Of a DNA stretch of 51,701 nucleotides, positions 15,734-24,773 are shown piece after piece. The position numbers and the translations under genes are program-made. Under the pieces are notes generated by a model, which was given only the letters and a program-made list of their open reading frames with translations, was not told the DNA's origin and made no database searches. Numbering within the stretch: position 1 is the first letter of the stretch; every line of letters begins with the position of its first letter. Source of the DNA: Sediminibacterium sp. Gen4 (GTDB taxonomy: Bacteria > Bacteroidota > Bacteroidia > Chitinophagales > Chitinophagaceae); the NCBI GenBank assembly GCA_013391385.1, contig JACBFI010000024.1, positions 1-51,701 of the forward strand. Reading direction: 5' to 3'.

Positions 15734-16765
15734 TTAATACTGAAAAAACACTTCCGTAGCCCCATACCCAAATCGGGGATCATATTGATTGATGAAATGT
15801 TTTACCTCTCTTTTGGTTTTGAGAATATCATGTATTTCTTCGCGCAAACGCCCCTTTCCAACTCCGTGAATAACAATCAATGAAGGTTGACGATGGGCGA
15901 CGGCGAGGTCAAACCATTTTTCAAATTCAGACAACTGAATGCCGATGATCTCGATATTACTGAGATGATCGTATTTGTCTGTCAACTTTTCAATGTGCAA
16001 ATCAATCACCGATCTTGCAGGAGGTAAATGCTGACGCACTTTGGAGACATCATAAATTTTATAGCCTTTATTGGACAATTTAGATAGGTCTACATAATCT
16101 TCAGCTTCATTCTTCTCCGGATATTCTTTAAACAGCTGATAAGAAAAAGTAGGTTCATTATTTTCTTTCAAGGCTTCAATTCGCTGAAAGATTTGCTTGG
16201 GTTTCAGTTTCAATTGTGCTTCGTAATGAGCTGCTTTTCCTTTTTTGGGGGAAAGCAAGGAGAAATCAACAGAGAATGACGGACTATCATTCACGGTTTC
16301 AAAATCAATATCATGCAGATAAAAATCATGAAAGCCCTGTACCTGATTCACCAATTCAAAATTCAGATCAGTCAAAAAAAATTGTTTGTAGGTAAACTGA
16401 TAGGCTTCAGGTGTTTTATTCACCAAATGCACTTTTAGCAATTCGACTACTTCATCATTAAAATCATCCAATGCAAATTTGGGAATGAAAGACAACCATA
16501 CTCCATCAGCTACCTGAATCTGATTGGGCTTGGGTTTTTCCTTGGGAACCTGATCGATGTATTGTTTTGGAGGAAGTTTTTTTTCCGGCTCCTGTTTCTT
16601 TTTGGTAAAGCGATAGAAATAAGGAAAATCGATCTGATCCATGTAAGCGGGGAACTTCACTCCTCTCACTTCAATCATGACCATTTTATCATTGATCAGT
16701 TCAATTACTTTTCCTTCTTCATTGCTGTGCAATACGATAATATCATCCCCAACCTGGTACTTCAT
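15734..16765 (-). CDS. DUF2027 and Smr-domain protein
   Basis: The 343-residue product has an N-terminal SH3-like strand region (residues 1-55; VGDDIIVLHSNEEGKVIELIND), a DUF2027-type middle part (about 75-230) and a C-terminal Smr domain (about 250-343). The Smr hallmarks are VIDLHIEKL and the HGVGKGRLREEI loop, a member of the HGxGxG motif class. Smr domains are nucleases found in MutS2 and in stand-alone proteins. The MutS ATPase part is absent here, so it should not be called MutS2. The exact substrate is unknown. A perfect TAACTTTG box lies about 20 bases upstream of the ATG. Confidence 0.87.
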   Translation of the reverse strand: MKYQVGDDIIVLHSNEEGKVIELINDKMVMIEVRGVKFPAYMDQIDFPYFYRFTKKKQEPEKKLPPKQYIDQVPKEKPKPNQIQVADGVWLSFIPKFALDDFNDEVVELLKVHLVNKTPEAYQFTYKQFFLTDLNFELVNQVQGFHDFYLHDIDFETVNDSPSFSVDFSLLSPKKGKAAHYEAQLKLKPKQIFQRIEALKENNEPTFSYQLFKEYPEKNEAEDYVDLSKLSNKGYKIYDVSKVRQHLPPARSVIDLHIEKLTDKYDHLSNIEIIGIQLSEFEKWFDLAVAHRQPSLIVIHGVGKGRLREEIHDILKTKREVKHFINQYDPRFGYGATEVFFQY

Positions 16766-16784
16766 GTCTCACAAAATTTCGCTG

Positions 16785-16792
16785 CAAAGTTA
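16785..16792 (-). promoter_or_regulatory. -7 box TAACTTTG for the Smr gene
   Basis: This is an exact TAnnTTTG match on the minus strand, 19 bases upstream of the ATG at 16765. It sits just past the end of the permease gene that precedes it (16804). Confidence 0.45.
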
Positions 16793-16803
16793 ATCAGATC
16801 CTA

Positions 16804-18507
16804 TCAGGATTCCGTATTCAATCTACTGCGTTTGCGTCCGTAAAAAAAGTAGATCGAGAGTCCAACACCCATCCAAACAAAGAACCATAACCAGCTGATA
16901 GCAGGTATTTCGATCATGAGGTATAAACAACACAAAGCTCCTAATACCGGTATCAATGAATGGTTTTTCAGAAAACTATACACAGCGGTAACCAGCGCTA
17001 TCAATACAAATACCAAGAATAAGATTTCCTGATAACCCTCTGACCCTATATTCTGAAACGCAGCTATGATACGATCCCATGAGAAATAAACAAAAACTGC
17101 CACCAGTGCAGGAATCAATACTTTCCCATTGATATAGGGCAATGTAAAGGCATTGCTTCCTTTGGCTTTTGCGATACGTGGTAAAGCCAATACCCCAAAA
17201 CATACCAATACAAAAGCAAATAAAGTGCCGATACTGGTAAGGTCTGTCATGGTACCACTAGACATAAACAATGCAGGAACACCCGCCATTAAACCGGTTA
17301 AAATCGTTGCAAAAGAAGGTGTTTGGAATTTAGGATGTACTTGTGCGAATTTCTTTGGCAACAAACCATCCCTACTCATACTCATCCAGATACGTGGTTG
17401 TCCGAGTGCGAATACCAACAATACACTAGTGGTTGCAACTACTGCACTAATGGATATGATATAACCGATCTTATTCATTTTAAGCTTATCAAATACATAT
17501 GCCAATGGATCATCTACTTTCAATTCACTGTAATGCACCATACCCGTTAGTACCAAAGCAATCAAAATATACAAGCCGGTACAAATTAATAGTGAATAGA
17601 TCATGCCTTTAGGCAGATCTCTTTGTGGATTTTTACACTCTTCTGCAGTGGTAGAAATGGCATCAAAACCAATATAGGCATAGAACACAGCAGATACTCC
17701 TGCCAATACCCCACCAAAGCCATTGGGCATAAAGGGGGTCCAGTTATCAGTATCTACATAAAAGAAGCCCATCACGATCACAAAAATGATCACGCCAATT
17801 TTGAACATTACCATGGCATTGGTGCTCTTCTTACTTTCCTTAATACCAATATAGGCCAACACAGTAATAAGCGCCACGATCATGAATGCGGGAATATTAA
17901 TGATCATCTTCCATCCTCCCAACACAGGTGCATTCATGATCGCATCATATCCCATTCTGGCATGATTGGTCATGCTCTCTAATGTCTTTCCTTCCGCCAT
18001 GCCTTTCATTGCTTCCTCATAACCCAATTGCGCATTCGAGGCATTGGTAGCGAGCCAACCGGGTAGGTGAATGCCAAATCCTTCCAATAGATTATTAAAA
18101 TATCCACTCCAACTGATGGCTACAACGATATTACCAATGGAATATTCAAGTATCAATGCCCAACCAATAATCCAGGCAACCACTTCACCAAAAGAAACAT
18201 AGGCATAGGTATAAGCACTTCCAGCAATGGGAATACGACTCGCGAATTCCGCATAACAGAGGGCACTAAATCCACAGGTGATGGCCGTGATGACGAATAA
18301 AACTGCAATCCCCGGTCCGCCATTATACGCAGCAGTACCTATGGTTGAAAAGATACCTGCGCCAATTACAGCGGCAATACCCATAAAAGTAAGGTCACGT
18401 ACACCCAGTATTTTTTTTAACCCGGTACCATGACCGTCGGTATGACCTGCCGCGGCTTCTGCCGCAATTTTATCGATGGATTTTCTTCTGAATAAAGAAG
18501 CTGACAT
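16804..18507 (-). CDS. Amino acid permease, APC superfamily (cationic amino acid type)
   Basis: The 567-residue product has about 13-14 membrane helices. Helix 1 carries the substrate-backbone motif IGAGIFSTIG (about residues 43-52), and the block FYAYIGFDAISTTAEECKNPQRDLP (about 274-298) is the hallmark of CAT/YfnA-like transporters. The N-terminus SLFRRKSIDKI is also family-typical. The protein should import amino acids by proton coupling; the exact substrate cannot be read from sequence. An extra loop of about 50 residues (EEAMKGMAEGKTLESMTNHA) lies near 165-215. It is followed closely by the Smr gene on the same strand. Confidence 0.92.
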   Translation of the reverse strand: MSASLFRRKSIDKIAAEAAAGHTDGHGTGLKKILGVRDLTFMGIAAVIGAGIFSTIGTAAYNGGPGIAVLFVITAITCGFSALCYAEFASRIPIAGSAYTYAYVSFGEVVAWIIGWALILEYSIGNIVVAISWSGYFNNLLEGFGIHLPGWLATNASNAQLGYEEAMKGMAEGKTLESMTNHARMGYDAIMNAPVLGGWKMIINIPAFMIVALITVLAYIGIKESKKSTNAMVMFKIGVIIFVIVMGFFYVDTDNWTPFMPNGFGGVLAGVSAVFYAYIGFDAISTTAEECKNPQRDLPKGMIYSLLICTGLYILIALVLTGMVHYSELKVDDPLAYVFDKLKMNKIGYIISISAVVATTSVLLVFALGQPRIWMSMSRDGLLPKKFAQVHPKFQTPSFATILTGLMAGVPALFMSSGTMTDLTSIGTLFAFVLVCFGVLALPRIAKAKGSNAFTLPYINGKVLIPALVAVFVYFSWDRIIAAFQNIGSEGYQEILFLVFVLIALVTAVYSFLKNHSLIPVLGALCCLYLMIEIPAISWLWFFVWMGVGLSIYFFYGRKRSRLNTES

Positions 18508-18592
18508 GCTCGTTGGTTTTGGTATAAAGCAATCTGAACAGATACAAATGATTGATCTCTATTTGTATCGATGACAAGATAAATGAATCCTG

Positions 18593-19558
18593 TTAATATT
18601 CACGCTGTATCAGGAAATTAGCCAGTTCTTGCAGGGGTTCTTTACGAACAGACCGAACAGCAATGGCTTCCAGATGTTGTAGGGCGGTTTGGAGATATTT
18701 ATCTTTTAATTCCTTTGCCCATTCATCAATATTGCAATCACGGAATATTTGCAACACTTGTTCTACTTTATCAGGAGGATTTTGTTGCATCAACTGAAAC
18801 AATCGATTTTTTTGTTCAGCATTGGCCACTTCCAATGCATGCAACATGAGGAATGTTTTTTTATTCTGACGGATATCTCCCCCTACATCTTTCCCAAATT
18901 TTTCCGGGTCTCCAAAAGCATCAAGATAATCATCTTGTACCTGAAACGCGATACCCAGATTTTTACCAAATTCATAGAGGTGTTTGCAATTTCCTTCACT
19001 GGCACCGCCAATGATAGCTCCCATTTCCAGACTGGCTGCTAATAACACAGAGGTCTTCAGGCTGATCATATTGATGTAATCATCCAGTGATACAGAACTG
19101 CTCTGTTCGAAGTCCATATCCATCTGCTGTCCTTCACACACTTCTCTGGCGGTTTTATTAAATAGGTGGATGATGCGATGTAGGTATTGGGGTTGTATTT
19201 TATTCAAATAATCATAGGCTTTGATCAGCATCACATCACCTGCTAATAAAGCCGTACTCAATCCGTATTTCATGTGTACGGTTTCCATCCCCCTACGAAG
19301 GGGTGCTTCATCCATGATATCATCATGAATCAATGTGAAATTATGGAACAACTCGATCGCGGTTGCGAGTTCAAAACTATCCGGATGGATCTCATCGAAT
19401 AATTCATTCCCCATCAAACACATTACAGGTCTGATTCTTTTTCCACCCCATGATAAAAAATATTCATTGGGCTCGTATAAACTGGCAGGTTGTTGAGGAA
19501 AATGCCTGACTGCAAAATGGTCAGCGAATTTTGTTACTAAATCTTTAAAACTGTGCAT
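18593..19558 (-). CDS. Polyprenyl (geranylgeranyl/farnesyl-type) diphosphate synthase
   Basis: The enzyme condenses isopentenyl diphosphate with allylic diphosphates. The 321-residue product has the first Asp-rich motif DDIMD (residues 79-83), followed by APLRRG, and the second motif DDYLD (about 211-215) in FQVQDDYLDAFGD. The substrate block GGKRIRP is at 38-44. The residue five before the first motif is Phe and the motif has no insertion, a pattern usually linked with products of medium length such as C20; that is family knowledge, not proof. A -7 box ends four bases upstream of the ATG, which suggests a leaderless mRNA. Confidence 0.92.
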   Translation of the reverse strand: MHSFKDLVTKFADHFAVRHFPQQPASLYEPNEYFLSWGGKRIRPVMCLMGNELFDEIHPDSFELATAIELFHNFTLIHDDIMDEAPLRRGMETVHMKYGLSTALLAGDVMLIKAYDYLNKIQPQYLHRIIHLFNKTAREVCEGQQMDMDFEQSSSVSLDDYINMISLKTSVLLAASLEMGAIIGGASEGNCKHLYEFGKNLGIAFQVQDDYLDAFGDPEKFGKDVGGDIRQNKKTFLMLHALEVANAEQKNRLFQLMQQNPPDKVEQVLQIFRDCNIDEWAKELKDKYLQTALQHLEAIAVRSVRKEPLQELANFLIQREY

Positions 19559-19562
19559 ACTA

Positions 19563-19570
19563 CAAACCTA
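19563..19570 (-). promoter_or_regulatory. -7 box TAGGTTTG for the prenyl synthase gene
   Basis: This is an exact consensus match on the minus strand, separated from the ATG at 19558 by only four bases (TAGT). Transcription would start at or next to the start codon. Confidence 0.5.
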
Positions 19571-19662
19571 AATATAAAACCAAAAGCAACCTTAACTATT
19601 CCTTCCGGAATCACGAGATTATTTTTGGCACGATTTTATCATGTACAGACAAAAACACTGTT

Positions 19663-20139
19663 ATGAAACGAATAGTTCTGTTAACCCTTATTGTTTTGGC
19701 TGCCAATGCAGCGATGTCTCAAAGTACCGGATCCACTTACAAAACAGCGTTAGGTGTGAAAGTATATCCCGGAGCCATTAGTATCAAGCATTTTACGAAA
19801 AGTAATGTGGCACTGGAAGGACTTGGATATATCTCCAATGATGGTTTTCGTTTAACGGGCTTGTATGAGTACCATGGCGATTTTAATGGTGTAGAAGGAT
19901 TGAAATGGTATGTGGGTGGTGGTGCTCACCTCGGAGTATGGAGTGATAACTGGCGTAACCGTTATCCCACACGTAACGATGGTTTAGCCATTGGTGTAGA
20001 TGGTGTATTGGGTGTTGATTACAAGATCAAAGGCGCTCCATTGAATCTTAGCTTCGACTGGCAACCTTCATTCAACTTTATCGGATACAACTACTTTGAA
20101 GGTGGCTGGGGAGGAATTGGAATTAGATATACTTTTTAG
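19663..20139 (+). CDS. Small outer-membrane beta-barrel protein
   Basis: The 158-residue product has a signal peptide (residues 1-19, ending AAMSQ) and then short alternating strands rich in Gly, Tyr and Trp (ALGVKVYPGAISIKHF, WYVGGGAHLGVW, NYFEGGWGGIGIRYTF). It ends with an aromatic residue (Phe), the usual signal for insertion by the BAM complex. It is too short for a porin of the usual size and resembles 8-strand barrels. No function can be assigned. It is alone on the plus strand, convergent with ftsY. Confidence 0.75.
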   Translation: MKRIVLLTLIVLAANAAMSQSTGSTYKTALGVKVYPGAISIKHFTKSNVALEGLGYISNDGFRLTGLYEYHGDFNGVEGLKWYVGGGAHLGVWSDNWRNRYPTRNDGLAIGVDGVLGVDYKIKGAPLNLSFDWQPSFNFIGYNYFEGGWGGIGIRYTF

Positions 20140-20160
20140 ATAAGAAACAGAGGAATGTAA

Positions 20161-20203
20161 AATAAGAAATCAGAAAATAAACACTACTTTCTGATTTCTT
20201 ATT
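20161..20203. terminator. 16-bp inverted repeat, two-way terminator
   Basis: AATAAGAAATCAGAAA (20161-20176) and its exact complement (20188-20203) form a stem between the convergent barrel-protein and ftsY genes. Further imperfect complementarity (ATAAGAAACAGAGGAA against TTTCTTATTTCTCTGTTAT) extends the pairing outward on both sides, into the last codons of ftsY. Confidence 0.75.
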
Positions 20204-20212
20204 TCATGTTTC

Positions 20213-21178
20213 TTATTTCTCTGTTATAGTAAACAAGCTTTCTACAAAAGCATGTTTATTAAAAATAATCAGGTCATCAATTTTTTCTCCTACACCTATA
20301 TATTTCACGGGAATTTTAAATTGATCGGCTATGGCTAATACAACACCTCCTTTAGCGGTTCCATCTAATTTGGTAATGGATAAAGCAGAGACTTCTGTTG
20401 TTGCAGTAAATTGTTTGGCTTGCTCCAATGCATTCTGTCCGGTAGAACCATCCAACACCAGCATCACTTCATGAGGCGCATCAGGAATTACTTTTTGGAT
20501 CACACGTTTGATCTTACTGAGCTCATCCATCAGGTGCAGTTTATTGTGTAATCGACCGGCGGTATCTATGATCACCACATCTGCATTACGCGCAACAGCA
20601 CTTTTCACCGTATCAAATGCAACGGCACTGGGATCAGAACCCATGGCTTGTTTGACGATGGGCACACCTACTCGTTCACTCCAAATGGTCAATTGATCAA
20701 CAGCTGCTGCACGAAAAGTATCCGCAGCACCTAAGACTACTTCCTTTCCTGCTTTTTTATAGTTGTGAGCAAGTTTTCCGATGGTAGTGGTTTTGCCTAC
20801 GCCATTTACGCCTACTACTAATATTACATAAGGTTTTTTCCCTTCGGGGATTTCGAAATCCTGATAAGAGAGCTCAGGAGCATCCACAAGAATAGCAGCG
20901 ATTTCTTCTTGTAAAATTTGATTGAGTTCAGCAGTATTCACATACTTATCCTGCTTCACTCTTTTTTCAATCCTTTCAATGATTTTGATCGTGGTATCAA
21001 TTCCTACATCTGCACTTACCAAAGCTTCTTCCAAATTATCGAGCACTTCATCATCTACGGTAGTTTTTCCGGCTATTGCTTTGGTGATCTTAAAGAAAAA
21101 TCCTTCTTTGGTCTTTTGTAATCCCTCATCCAGACTCTCTTTTTCTTTCTTCCCGAATAATTTATCAAACAAACCCAT
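20213..21178 (-). CDS. ftsY: Signal recognition particle receptor FtsY
   Basis: FtsY is the GTPase that docks ribosome-SRP complexes at the inner membrane. From the ATG at 21178 the product has 321 residues. The frame extends to 21211, but MGLFDKLFGKKEKES is the usual amphipathic start. The acidic A domain is very short. The NG domain contains GVNGVGKTTTIGKLA (P-loop, about residues 125-139), DTAGRL (about 211-216) and TKLDGTAKGG (about 271-280). It is the last gene of the rpmB-rpmG-DUF4295 group, separated from it by a terminator-like hairpin at 21211-21240. Confidence 0.96.
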   Translation of the reverse strand: MGLFDKLFGKKEKESLDEGLQKTKEGFFFKITKAIAGKTTVDDEVLDNLEEALVSADVGIDTTIKIIERIEKRVKQDKYVNTAELNQILQEEIAAILVDAPELSYQDFEIPEGKKPYVILVVGVNGVGKTTTIGKLAHNYKKAGKEVVLGAADTFRAAAVDQLTIWSERVGVPIVKQAMGSDPSAVAFDTVKSAVARNADVVIIDTAGRLHNKLHLMDELSKIKRVIQKVIPDAPHEVMLVLDGSTGQNALEQAKQFTATTEVSALSITKLDGTAKGGVVLAIADQFKIPVKYIGVGEKIDDLIIFNKHAFVESLFTITEK

Positions 21179-21210
21179 GATACCTTGTTTTAAGGATGCA
21201 ATTAAATACA

Positions 21211-21240
21211 AAAAGCCTTCTCGTAAAAGAGAAAGCTTTT
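21211..21240 (-). terminator. Hairpin between DUF4295 gene and ftsY
   Basis: On the minus strand AAAAGCTTTCTC, a short TTTTAC loop and GAGAAGGCTTTT form a stem that continues into TTGTATTT. It lies just upstream of the ftsY start and can terminate or attenuate transcription coming from the ribosomal genes. Confidence 0.65.
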
Positions 21241-21261
21241 AATATGATAAGGTCAGAACGA

Positions 21262-21435
21262 TTATTTCTCTGACATGAAGTCTTTAACCTTGTCTTTGTG
21301 TACAATAGCTTCTTTGAAGGTGTATGCACCTGTCTTTGGGCTACGTACCGCTCTGATTACTTTAGTCCAGTTCTTAGCTTCAGCGGCTGCTTTCTGGTCT
21401 TTTACTTTCGCGTTTTTGGAAGCTGCTTTTGCCAT
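21262..21435 (-). CDS. DUF4295 small basic protein
   Basis: The 57-residue product starts MAKAASKNAKVKDQK and ends VKDFMSEK. It is rich in Lys and Ala, with a conserved core NWTKVIRAVRSPKTGAYTF. This small protein is found next to rpmB, rpmG and ftsY throughout Bacteroidota and is annotated as DUF4295; a ribosome-related role is likely from this constant position but is not shown. The ATG is two bases after the rpmG stop (21438), so it is in the same operon. Confidence 0.9.
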   Translation of the reverse strand: MAKAASKNAKVKDQKAAAEAKNWTKVIRAVRSPKTGAYTFKEAIVHKDKVKDFMSEK

Positions 21436-21437
21436 GA

Positions 21438-21620
21438 TTATTTGATTTCTTTATGAACGGTTACTTTTTTCAAAATTGGATTGAACTTTTTCAGTTCCAT
21501 ACGCTCAGGCGTATTTTTTTTGTTTTTGGTAGTGATATAACGGCTAGTGCCTGGCAGACCAGTAGTCTTATGCTCAGTGCATTCCAAAATCACCTGTACC
21601 CTGTTACCTTTCTTTGCCAT
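21438..21620 (-). CDS. rpmG: 50S ribosomal protein L33
   Basis: The 60-residue product ([18 protein letters not shown]) matches L33. Its CTEHK and [19 protein letters not shown] blocks are diagnostic. Only one of the four zinc-binding cysteines of the zinc form is present, so this is the zinc-independent type. It lies 29 bases downstream of rpmB. Confidence 0.96.
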   Translation of the reverse strand: MAKKGNRVQVILECTEHKTTGLPGTSRYITTKNKKNTPERMELKKFNPILKKVTVHKEIK

Positions 21621-21649
21621 TGTATTAGGTAGTTTTTTCTTTTTGTTAA

Positions 21650-21886
21650 TTAGATCTTAGCGCCCTGGGCTCTCATTTCTTTGATCACAGTTGCCAAACC
21701 ATTCTTGTTGATGGTTCTTAAAGCATCAGTTGAAACCTTCAGGGTTACCCAACGGTCTTCCTCAGCAAAAAAGAAACGCTTCTTTTGTAAATTCGGTAAA
21801 AAACGACGCTTGGTCTTAATGTTTGAGTGAGAAACACTATTTCCTACGATCGGCTTTTTTCCAGTAACCTGACATACTCTTGCCAT
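21650..21886 (-). CDS. rpmB: 50S ribosomal protein L28
   Basis: The 78-residue product begins [20 protein letters not shown], the standard L28 N-terminus, followed by [18 protein letters not shown]. It is the first gene of the rpmB-rpmG-DUF4295 operon, with a perfect -7 box upstream. Confidence 0.97.
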   Translation of the reverse strand: MARVCQVTGKKPIVGNSVSHSNIKTKRRFLPNLQKKRFFFAEEDRWVTLKVSTDALRTINKNGLATVIKEMRAQGAKI

Positions 21887-21908
21887 GACTCAATTTTTTT
21901 CGGGACGG

Positions 21909-21916
21909 CAAAGGTA
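21909..21916 (-). promoter_or_regulatory. -7 box TACCTTTG for the rpmB operon
   Basis: This is an exact TAnnTTTG match on the minus strand, 22 bases upstream of the L28 ATG. A possible -33 TTTTGG lies closer than usual, so the upstream element is uncertain. Confidence 0.5.
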
Positions 21917-22060
21917 GGGAAATGCTCCAAAATATCCATACGAAATTCTCTTTTTTTAATGAATTTGTTCACAGTTTCCGTATAAATTTCATTTGGAAGT
22001 GATTTTTTGGGTTAGTTTTTCCACATTTCGCCTCCTCGCTACCCTAATTTTCAAAAAAAA

Positions 22061-22121
22061 TCTGTGACTTTCTGTGCCCTCAGTGGCATTTATTGCCACA
22101 GAAAGCACTGAAAATCACAGA
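22061..22121. repeat. Imperfect 28-bp inverted repeat (CTGTGCCCTCAGTGGCA family)
   Basis: The left arm 22061-22088 (TCTGTGACTTTCTGTGCCC...) and the right arm 22094-22121 pair with about six mismatches around a five-base loop. It lies just after the M14 peptidase gene end and could terminate it. Eighteen bases, TCTGTGCCCTCAGTGGCA, are identical to the arm at 43371-43387. Confidence 0.7.
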
Positions 22122-22129
22122 AATAGGGA

Positions 22130-24688
22130 TTATAATCTGATGATGTCTCCGAAGAAGACCGCATTCATGAACAGTTTGGAAGTCCCTAACCAGAATGCTC
22201 TGAAATTGAGATTATCGACCATGGATATCACTTTTCCCCTGCCTACCGCATCGATGTTGATAGCAGCACTTTTCTTAACCACCTCTTTATAGCCACGATA
22301 TAAATACCCGCTTTGTAAAGGATTCTCGGTATACATCACCGGTGAGTCATAGGGATTATTATTCTGATCCATGAATAAGGTATTCGATTTAAAGATGCTT
22401 ACCGACGGTTGGCGATAACCATAAGCCAGTGGATGTGTGAGATCCAGCTGTGCTTCAAATAAGGAACCTGCCATGTCTTTGGCACGCATTTCATCTGAAC
22501 GCAGATAATAAGGCAATTGCAAAGTAGTATCTCTTTTTTCCTGCGCATTTCTGAAGATCACTTTGGTAAATCCATTGGTAGCAAGCCATTTGGTAGCATC
22601 TTCTGTGGCCACCAAAGTTCCTCCTGCACTGATCCAATCTTTGAGTTTATCCTGTGCAGACTTATTCAAATTATTGTATGAACCTGAGGGCATGATGATC
22701 ACATTGTATTTGTCGGCATTGATTGAATTAAAACGATCCACATCTACAATACTTACGGGCATTTGATAACGGATATCAATCATATGCCAGATCTCTCCAA
22801 CATCGGTGGCAGTGGTTCCCGTTCCACCAAACATCATGATGCGTGGTGTTTTTACATTATTCAAACTGGCACTACCCAAATCAATACCACCAGCAGCCAA
22901 TCCGGTCGGCAACGCAAATACTTCTACACCTGTTCCGGCTGCAACAGATCCGATCAATGTGGCCAATTCTTTTCCTTTTACTGTTTGTGTTCCCATCGGA
23001 ATAACAATGGTTCCATAATCAAAAGATTCTTCTTTTCCATCCACCATCATTTTGAATTGCTGTGTGGCTACTTTGGCTTTGATTCCTTTGGATTGCAATT
23101 GAAACAACACTTTAGGGGCATTATAATCATCCCAACGAAAAGCATAAGCTGCAGCGGTGGCTGATAAATTCATGATCGGTTGACTCAATGGCACTGCATT
23201 GATCACTTTGGCCCCCAGCAATTGATCATAACCTGTTTTCAGTTCTGCTGTTGGCAGTCCGAAAGCCAGCGACATGGTCCAGGCAGTAACATCATAAAAC
23301 AAACTGTCTTTATAATCGAAGGTTTTTTCAAAAACAGTTTTAATGATTTTGAATTGTTGTTGCGCAGCAGGGATCACAAATGCTTTACCGGCTTTGAATT
23401 GTTTTCCATCAGCTGAAAAATCCTGTTTCAACTGGAAAATATCGACCTGATGTCTGAGCAACATTTGAACAAAAATATTCGTACGGGTTTGATCAAACTG
23501 ATCCCCTATTACAAAGGCTTTGACAGGATAGGCAGCAGCCTCTTTTTCCACTTCTTTATAAAAATCACGCTGGTATTTCAACATATCCACCCGCAATTGT
23601 TTTGCAGCTTCTAAAGTTGACAATGCTGCTGTAAACTGGTTGCGTACTGTGAATGGAAAAGTCAACAAGCCATTTTCCGTGTCTTGTGCATGTCCGCGAC
23701 TACTCGCTTGTTCAAAAAGAATACCTACCCCACCATTGATATCAGGATAGGTAGAACCTTTACCATAATAAAAATCATCATAGCCTTCTTTTGTGAAATA
23801 CAAAGAGCCGATGCTATCAAAGAATTTAGCGTGATAATTTCCGATGGCAGCCGTTAATTCCTGATTCTTTGCCGGCGTATTTGGATTCACCCTTGATGGT
23901 ACTCCGGGCTGAAAAAAGAATGTAGCATTACTACCCATCTCATGATGGTCTGTCAAAATATTCGGCTTCCACTGATGAAACAATTTTAAGCGATTCTGAC
24001 TTTCTCTATGTTGTGCAGGTAACCAATCACGGTTCAGATCAAACCAATAGTGATTGAATCTTCCACCCGGCCATACTTCATTGAACTCTCTCGCTTGGGG
24101 ATCAGATACCAAGGTCTGACTCTTATGCATATTCGCCCAGGTGGCAAAGCGATTCAATCCATCCGGATTAAAAGAGGGATCTAATAAAACAACTGTTTTA
24201 TCCAAGAGTGCATCTACTTCCGGGCCTTGCGCGGCAGCTAAATAATAGGTAGTCAATAAGGAAGCATTGGAACCACTGCTTTCATTACCATGAATACTGT
24301 GACCGATCCAAACAACAGCAGGCATCTCATTGATATTGAGATTCCCTGATTGATTGGTTTGCGTCAATTGCAGATGCTGTTGACGTATTTGTTCTAAATT
24401 CTGATGATTTTTGGGAGAAGTGATGATCAACGCCAATTGTGGGCGTCCTTCATAAGTAGTACCCAATTGCTGTAAAGTCACACGATCTGAAGCAGCATCC
24501 ACTGCTTTCATATAATTCACCAAACGATCATGTGTAACATGCCACTCTCCCACTTCATGACCAATCACGGAAGCGGGTGTAGGAATCGCTGGATTGTACC
24601 GTACATTTTTAGGCAAATAGTAATCTAAATTCTGTGCCTGCACACCAACAGTTAATAGCAGGACAGCAGCAAAAAGCAAGTTTCTCAT
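22130..24688 (-). CDS. M14-family zinc carboxypeptidase, large secreted form
   Basis: The 852-residue product has a signal peptide (residues 1-18, ending VQAQ). The peptidase domain (about 45-380) holds the zinc ligands HGNE (133-136) and a later His in TDHHEMGSN (near 250), with FNPDGLNRF between them and the catalytic Glu probably in GILFEQASSRG (near 340). These are M14 carboxypeptidase features. The C-terminal half (about 400-852) has no peptidase motif; a ThuA/glutamine-amidotransferase-like fold is possible from NVIIMPSGSYNNL and DWISAGGTLVATE. The substrate is unknown. The gene is monocistronic. The initiator ATG at 24688 gives the full signal peptide. Confidence 0.87.
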   Translation of the reverse strand: MRNLLFAAVLLLTVGVQAQNLDYYLPKNVRYNPAIPTPASVIGHEVGEWHVTHDRLVNYMKAVDAASDRVTLQQLGTTYEGRPQLALIITSPKNHQNLEQIRQQHLQLTQTNQSGNLNINEMPAVVWIGHSIHGNESSGSNASLLTTYYLAAAQGPEVDALLDKTVVLLDPSFNPDGLNRFATWANMHKSQTLVSDPQAREFNEVWPGGRFNHYWFDLNRDWLPAQHRESQNRLKLFHQWKPNILTDHHEMGSNATFFFQPGVPSRVNPNTPAKNQELTAAIGNYHAKFFDSIGSLYFTKEGYDDFYYGKGSTYPDINGGVGILFEQASSRGHAQDTENGLLTFPFTVRNQFTAALSTLEAAKQLRVDMLKYQRDFYKEVEKEAAAYPVKAFVIGDQFDQTRTNIFVQMLLRHQVDIFQLKQDFSADGKQFKAGKAFVIPAAQQQFKIIKTVFEKTFDYKDSLFYDVTAWTMSLAFGLPTAELKTGYDQLLGAKVINAVPLSQPIMNLSATAAAYAFRWDDYNAPKVLFQLQSKGIKAKVATQQFKMMVDGKEESFDYGTIVIPMGTQTVKGKELATLIGSVAAGTGVEVFALPTGLAAGGIDLGSASLNNVKTPRIMMFGGTGTTATDVGEIWHMIDIRYQMPVSIVDVDRFNSINADKYNVIIMPSGSYNNLNKSAQDKLKDWISAGGTLVATEDATKWLATNGFTKVIFRNAQEKRDTTLQLPYYLRSDEMRAKDMAGSLFEAQLDLTHPLAYGYRQPSVSIFKSNTLFMDQNNNPYDSPVMYTENPLQSGYLYRGYKEVVKKSAAINIDAVGRGKVISMVDNLNFRAFWLGTSKLFMNAVFFGDIIRL

Positions 24689-24721
24689 AATGGCTATTTA
24701 AGTTGCCTAAGATAGGAAAAA

Positions 24722-24751
24722 CAAAAAAGCCATTCATGAATTGAATGGCTT
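24722..24751 (-). terminator. Terminator of the retropepsin-like gene
   Basis: On the minus strand AAGCCATTC and GAATGGCTT form a 9-bp stem followed by TTTTTTGT, a standard rho-independent terminator. Confidence 0.8.
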
Positions 24752-24773
24752 AATAGGTGAATACAAAAAGAAA

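Noticed and set aside
15734-16765. Annotation as MutS2
   Set aside because: Only the C-terminal Smr domain is present; the MutS ATPase and clamp domains are missing and the N-terminal part fits DUF2027.
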